DNA of 6,373 bases from contig JAAYJB010000315.1 in NCBI GenBank assembly GCA_012523155.1, positions 1-6,373 on the forward strand, in the 5' to 3' direction. The notes under the pieces were generated by a model. That model made no database searches. It was not told the origin of the DNA and saw only the letters and a program-made list of their open reading frames with translations. The stretch's first letter is position 1. Each line of letters opens with the position of its first letter. Source of the stretch: Synergistaceae bacterium. GTDB lineage: Bacteria; Synergistota; Synergistia; Synergistales; Aminobacteriaceae. Below are positions 5,066-6,373 of this stretch, piece by piece. The translations under genes were made by a program, and so were the position numbers.

Positions 5066-6373
5066 TTACCCTGCTGTACCCGGTTGTTCTGTTTCAGGAA
5101 GAGAATTGACGGAAAATTTCCCCTTCTGCAGTGCCTCCATGGCTTCAACGGCTGCTTCCGCGGCAGAAGTTGTTGTTGTATATGGAATTTTCCTGCGAAC
5201 AGCTTCCATGCGTATTTCCTGGTCGCCATGAAGGCTGCGAGGACCGAGAGGCGTGTTTATAAGAAACTGTATTTTACCTGTCCTCATATGGTCCAGGACA
5301 TTTGGACGTCCTTCGTGGACCTTCAGGACCACTTCGGGAAAGAGCCCCCTTTCGAAAAGATACATGGCGGTGCCTTTAGTGGCCGCAACAGAAAATCCCA
5401 GTTCAGCCAGTTTTTTTACAGCCGGGAAAATGGTAGGCTTATCGTAGTCGTTCACCGATACAAACACAGTTCCTTTCACAGGGAGCATGGTCCCTCCAGC
5501 CGCCTGGCACTTTGCGAAGGCCTCCCCCACTGTGGCCCCTGTACCCATAACCTCACCCGTGGAGCGCATCTCCGGTCCGAGAACCGGGTCAACTGAGGAA
5601 AAACGGTCGAAGGAAAAAACTGCCTCCTTTACCGCCCATTCCGTCAGACACCGTCCCTCTCCGTAGCCGTTCTTTGTCAGCCCCAGGGCTTCCAGGCTCT
5701 CTCCCTGCCAGAGCTTCACCGCAGACTTCACCAGGTTGACACCGCTCGCCTTGGAGATGAATGGAACCGTCCGGGAAGCCCTGGGATTCACTTCCAGAAT
5801 ATAGAGCTCCCCGTTTCTGGCCGCGAACTGGATATTGAGAAATCCCTTCACTCCGATCTCCCTGGCTATAAGAACCGCTGCATCGGCCATCTCCCTGTAG
5901 AGTTCCGGAGTACATTTATAGGCAGGGAACACGCACGTGCTGTCTCCTGAATGAATTCCCGCAGCCTCGATATGCTCCAGTATCCCTGCCACGTAGACAT
6001 TCCGGCCGTCACACAGCGCGTCCAGATCATACTCGAACGCGTCCTCTATAAATTTATCCACCAGCAGCTGATGGGAGGCATCTAGAGGCAGCCCTCTGGA
6101 AAGATACAGTCCCAGATCCCCCCGGTCGTGGGCAACGAACATGTTTTTCCCTCCCAGCACGTAGGAAGGGCGAAGAAGCACGGGATATCCTATAGTTTCT
6201 GCAGCCGCTGCGACTTCTTCGGGGGAGCCGGCCATTCTGCTTTCCGGCTGCCGGAGCCCGAGACGCTTCAGCAGGGCTGAAAATTTTCCCCTGTCTTCCG
6301 CTTCGTCGATTCCCGCAAGCGACGTTCCGACGATACGGGCTCCCCATCTCTCCAGTTCTTCCGCCAGGTTGAG
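5066..6373 (-). CDS. carB: Carbamoyl-phosphate synthase large subunit, C-terminal part (runs off the right edge)
   Basis: The large subunit makes carbamoyl phosphate from bicarbonate, ATP and ammonia supplied by the CarA glutaminase, feeding pyrimidine and arginine synthesis in the cytoplasm. Only the last 435 codons are present. The reading frame is open to base 6373, so the ATG at 6235 is internal. The visible part begins at LNLAEELERWGARIVGTS, equivalent to roughly residue 640 of the 1073-residue E. coli protein, and covers the second ATP-grasp module. Motifs there include AEDRGKF, RPSYVLGG, IEAAGIHSGDST (about 5937-5957) and EVNPRASRTVPF (about 5759-5794). KEAVFSFDRF and LGPEMRSTGEVMG follow. 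The MGS-like allosteric domain (about 5475-5110) keeps ATKGTA, KVHEGRP and LINTP, positions that bind UMP/IMP in E. coli. It ends in a short variable tail. carA is not in view and would be expected beyond the edge. Confidence 0.96.
   Translation of the reverse strand, partial: LNLAEELERWGARIVGTSLAGIDEAEDRGKFSALLKRLGLRQPESRMAGSPEEVAAAAETIGYPVLLRPSYVLGGKNMFVAHDRGDLGLYLSRGLPLDASHQLLVDKFIEDAFEYDLDALCDGRNVYVAGILEHIEAAGIHSGDSTCVFPAYKCTPELYREMADAAVLIAREIGVKGFLNIQFAARNGELYILEVNPRASRTVPFISKASGVNLVKSAVKLWQGESLEALGLTKNGYGEGRCLTEWAVKEAVFSFDRFSSVDPVLGPEMRSTGEVMGTGATVGEAFAKCQAAGGTMLPVKGTVFVSVNDYDKPTIFPAVKKLAELGFSVAATKGTAMYLFERGLFPEVVLKVHEGRPNVLDHMRTGKIQFLINTPLGPRSLHGDQEIRMEAVRRKIPYTTTTSAAEAAVEAMEALQKGKFSVNSLPETEQPGTAG

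Noticed and set aside
5050..5100. Possible terminator after carB (a run of six T on the - strand at 5061-5056)
   Set aside because: No stable GC-rich hairpin precedes the run. The only complementary arms (CTGAAA / TTTCAG) are short and far apart. Read-through into the YeeE/YedE pair therefore cannot be excluded.
5084..5596. A 170-codon open frame on the + strand
   Set aside because: It is antisense to the conserved carB coding sequence and has no recognisable motifs.
5066..6235. A complete 389-aa CarB-like protein starting at ATG 6235
   Set aside because: The same frame continues upstream to the window edge with sequence typical of CarB, so the gene is cut by the window and is not a short variant.
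1..6373. Mobile element, CRISPR, tRNA, rRNA or riboswitch
   Set aside because: I found no repeat arrays, transposase or integrase sequence or RNA-gene sequence, and the gaps are too short (at most 130 bp) and already explained by terminators and promoters.

Overview
The window holds six protein-coding genes, three on the + strand (14-3789) and three on the - strand (3862-6373). The strands converge on a bidirectional terminator at about 3806-3847. The only stretches without a gene are short: 130 bp at 2640-2769, 72 bp at 3790-3861 and 90 bp at 4976-5065. They hold terminators and promoter-like sequence. I see no RNA genes, CRISPR array, insertion sequence or phage genes, and codon use looks even throughout.

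The sequence is moderately GC-rich, with strong AGGAGG-type ribosome binding sites and tight gene packing. An M20 amidohydrolase beside a YfcC-type carrier, a YqjM-like flavin reductase and a paired YeeE/YedE system suggest an anaerobic, amino-acid- or peptide-fermenting bacterium. Synergistota is my best guess, with an anaerobic Firmicute as the alternative. This is inference from gene content and remembered family resemblance, not from a database match.

+ strand: a probable two-gene operon encodes an M20-family amidohydrolase (14-1228) and, after 13 nt, a 465-residue YfcC/DcuC-superfamily carrier (1242-2639). A strong hairpin terminator follows. Together they look like an import-and-hydrolyse unit for an N-acylated amino acid or related amide. 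The next gene is a GTG-started Old Yellow Enzyme of the YqjM/NamA type (2770-3789), probably with its own promoter.

- strand: the last 435 codons of carB (carbamoyl-phosphate synthase large subunit) enter from the right edge and stop at 5066. After a 90-nt gap containing a good sigma70-type promoter, two overlapping genes encode the N- and C-terminal halves of a YeeE/YedE (Sulf_transp) membrane transporter. These probably assemble into one sulfur-compound permease.

Nothing here amounts to a clearly undescribed system. The points most worth a second look are the split YeeE/YedE transporter, whose promoter overlaps an inverted repeat, and the unidentified substrate of the hydrolase-carrier pair.
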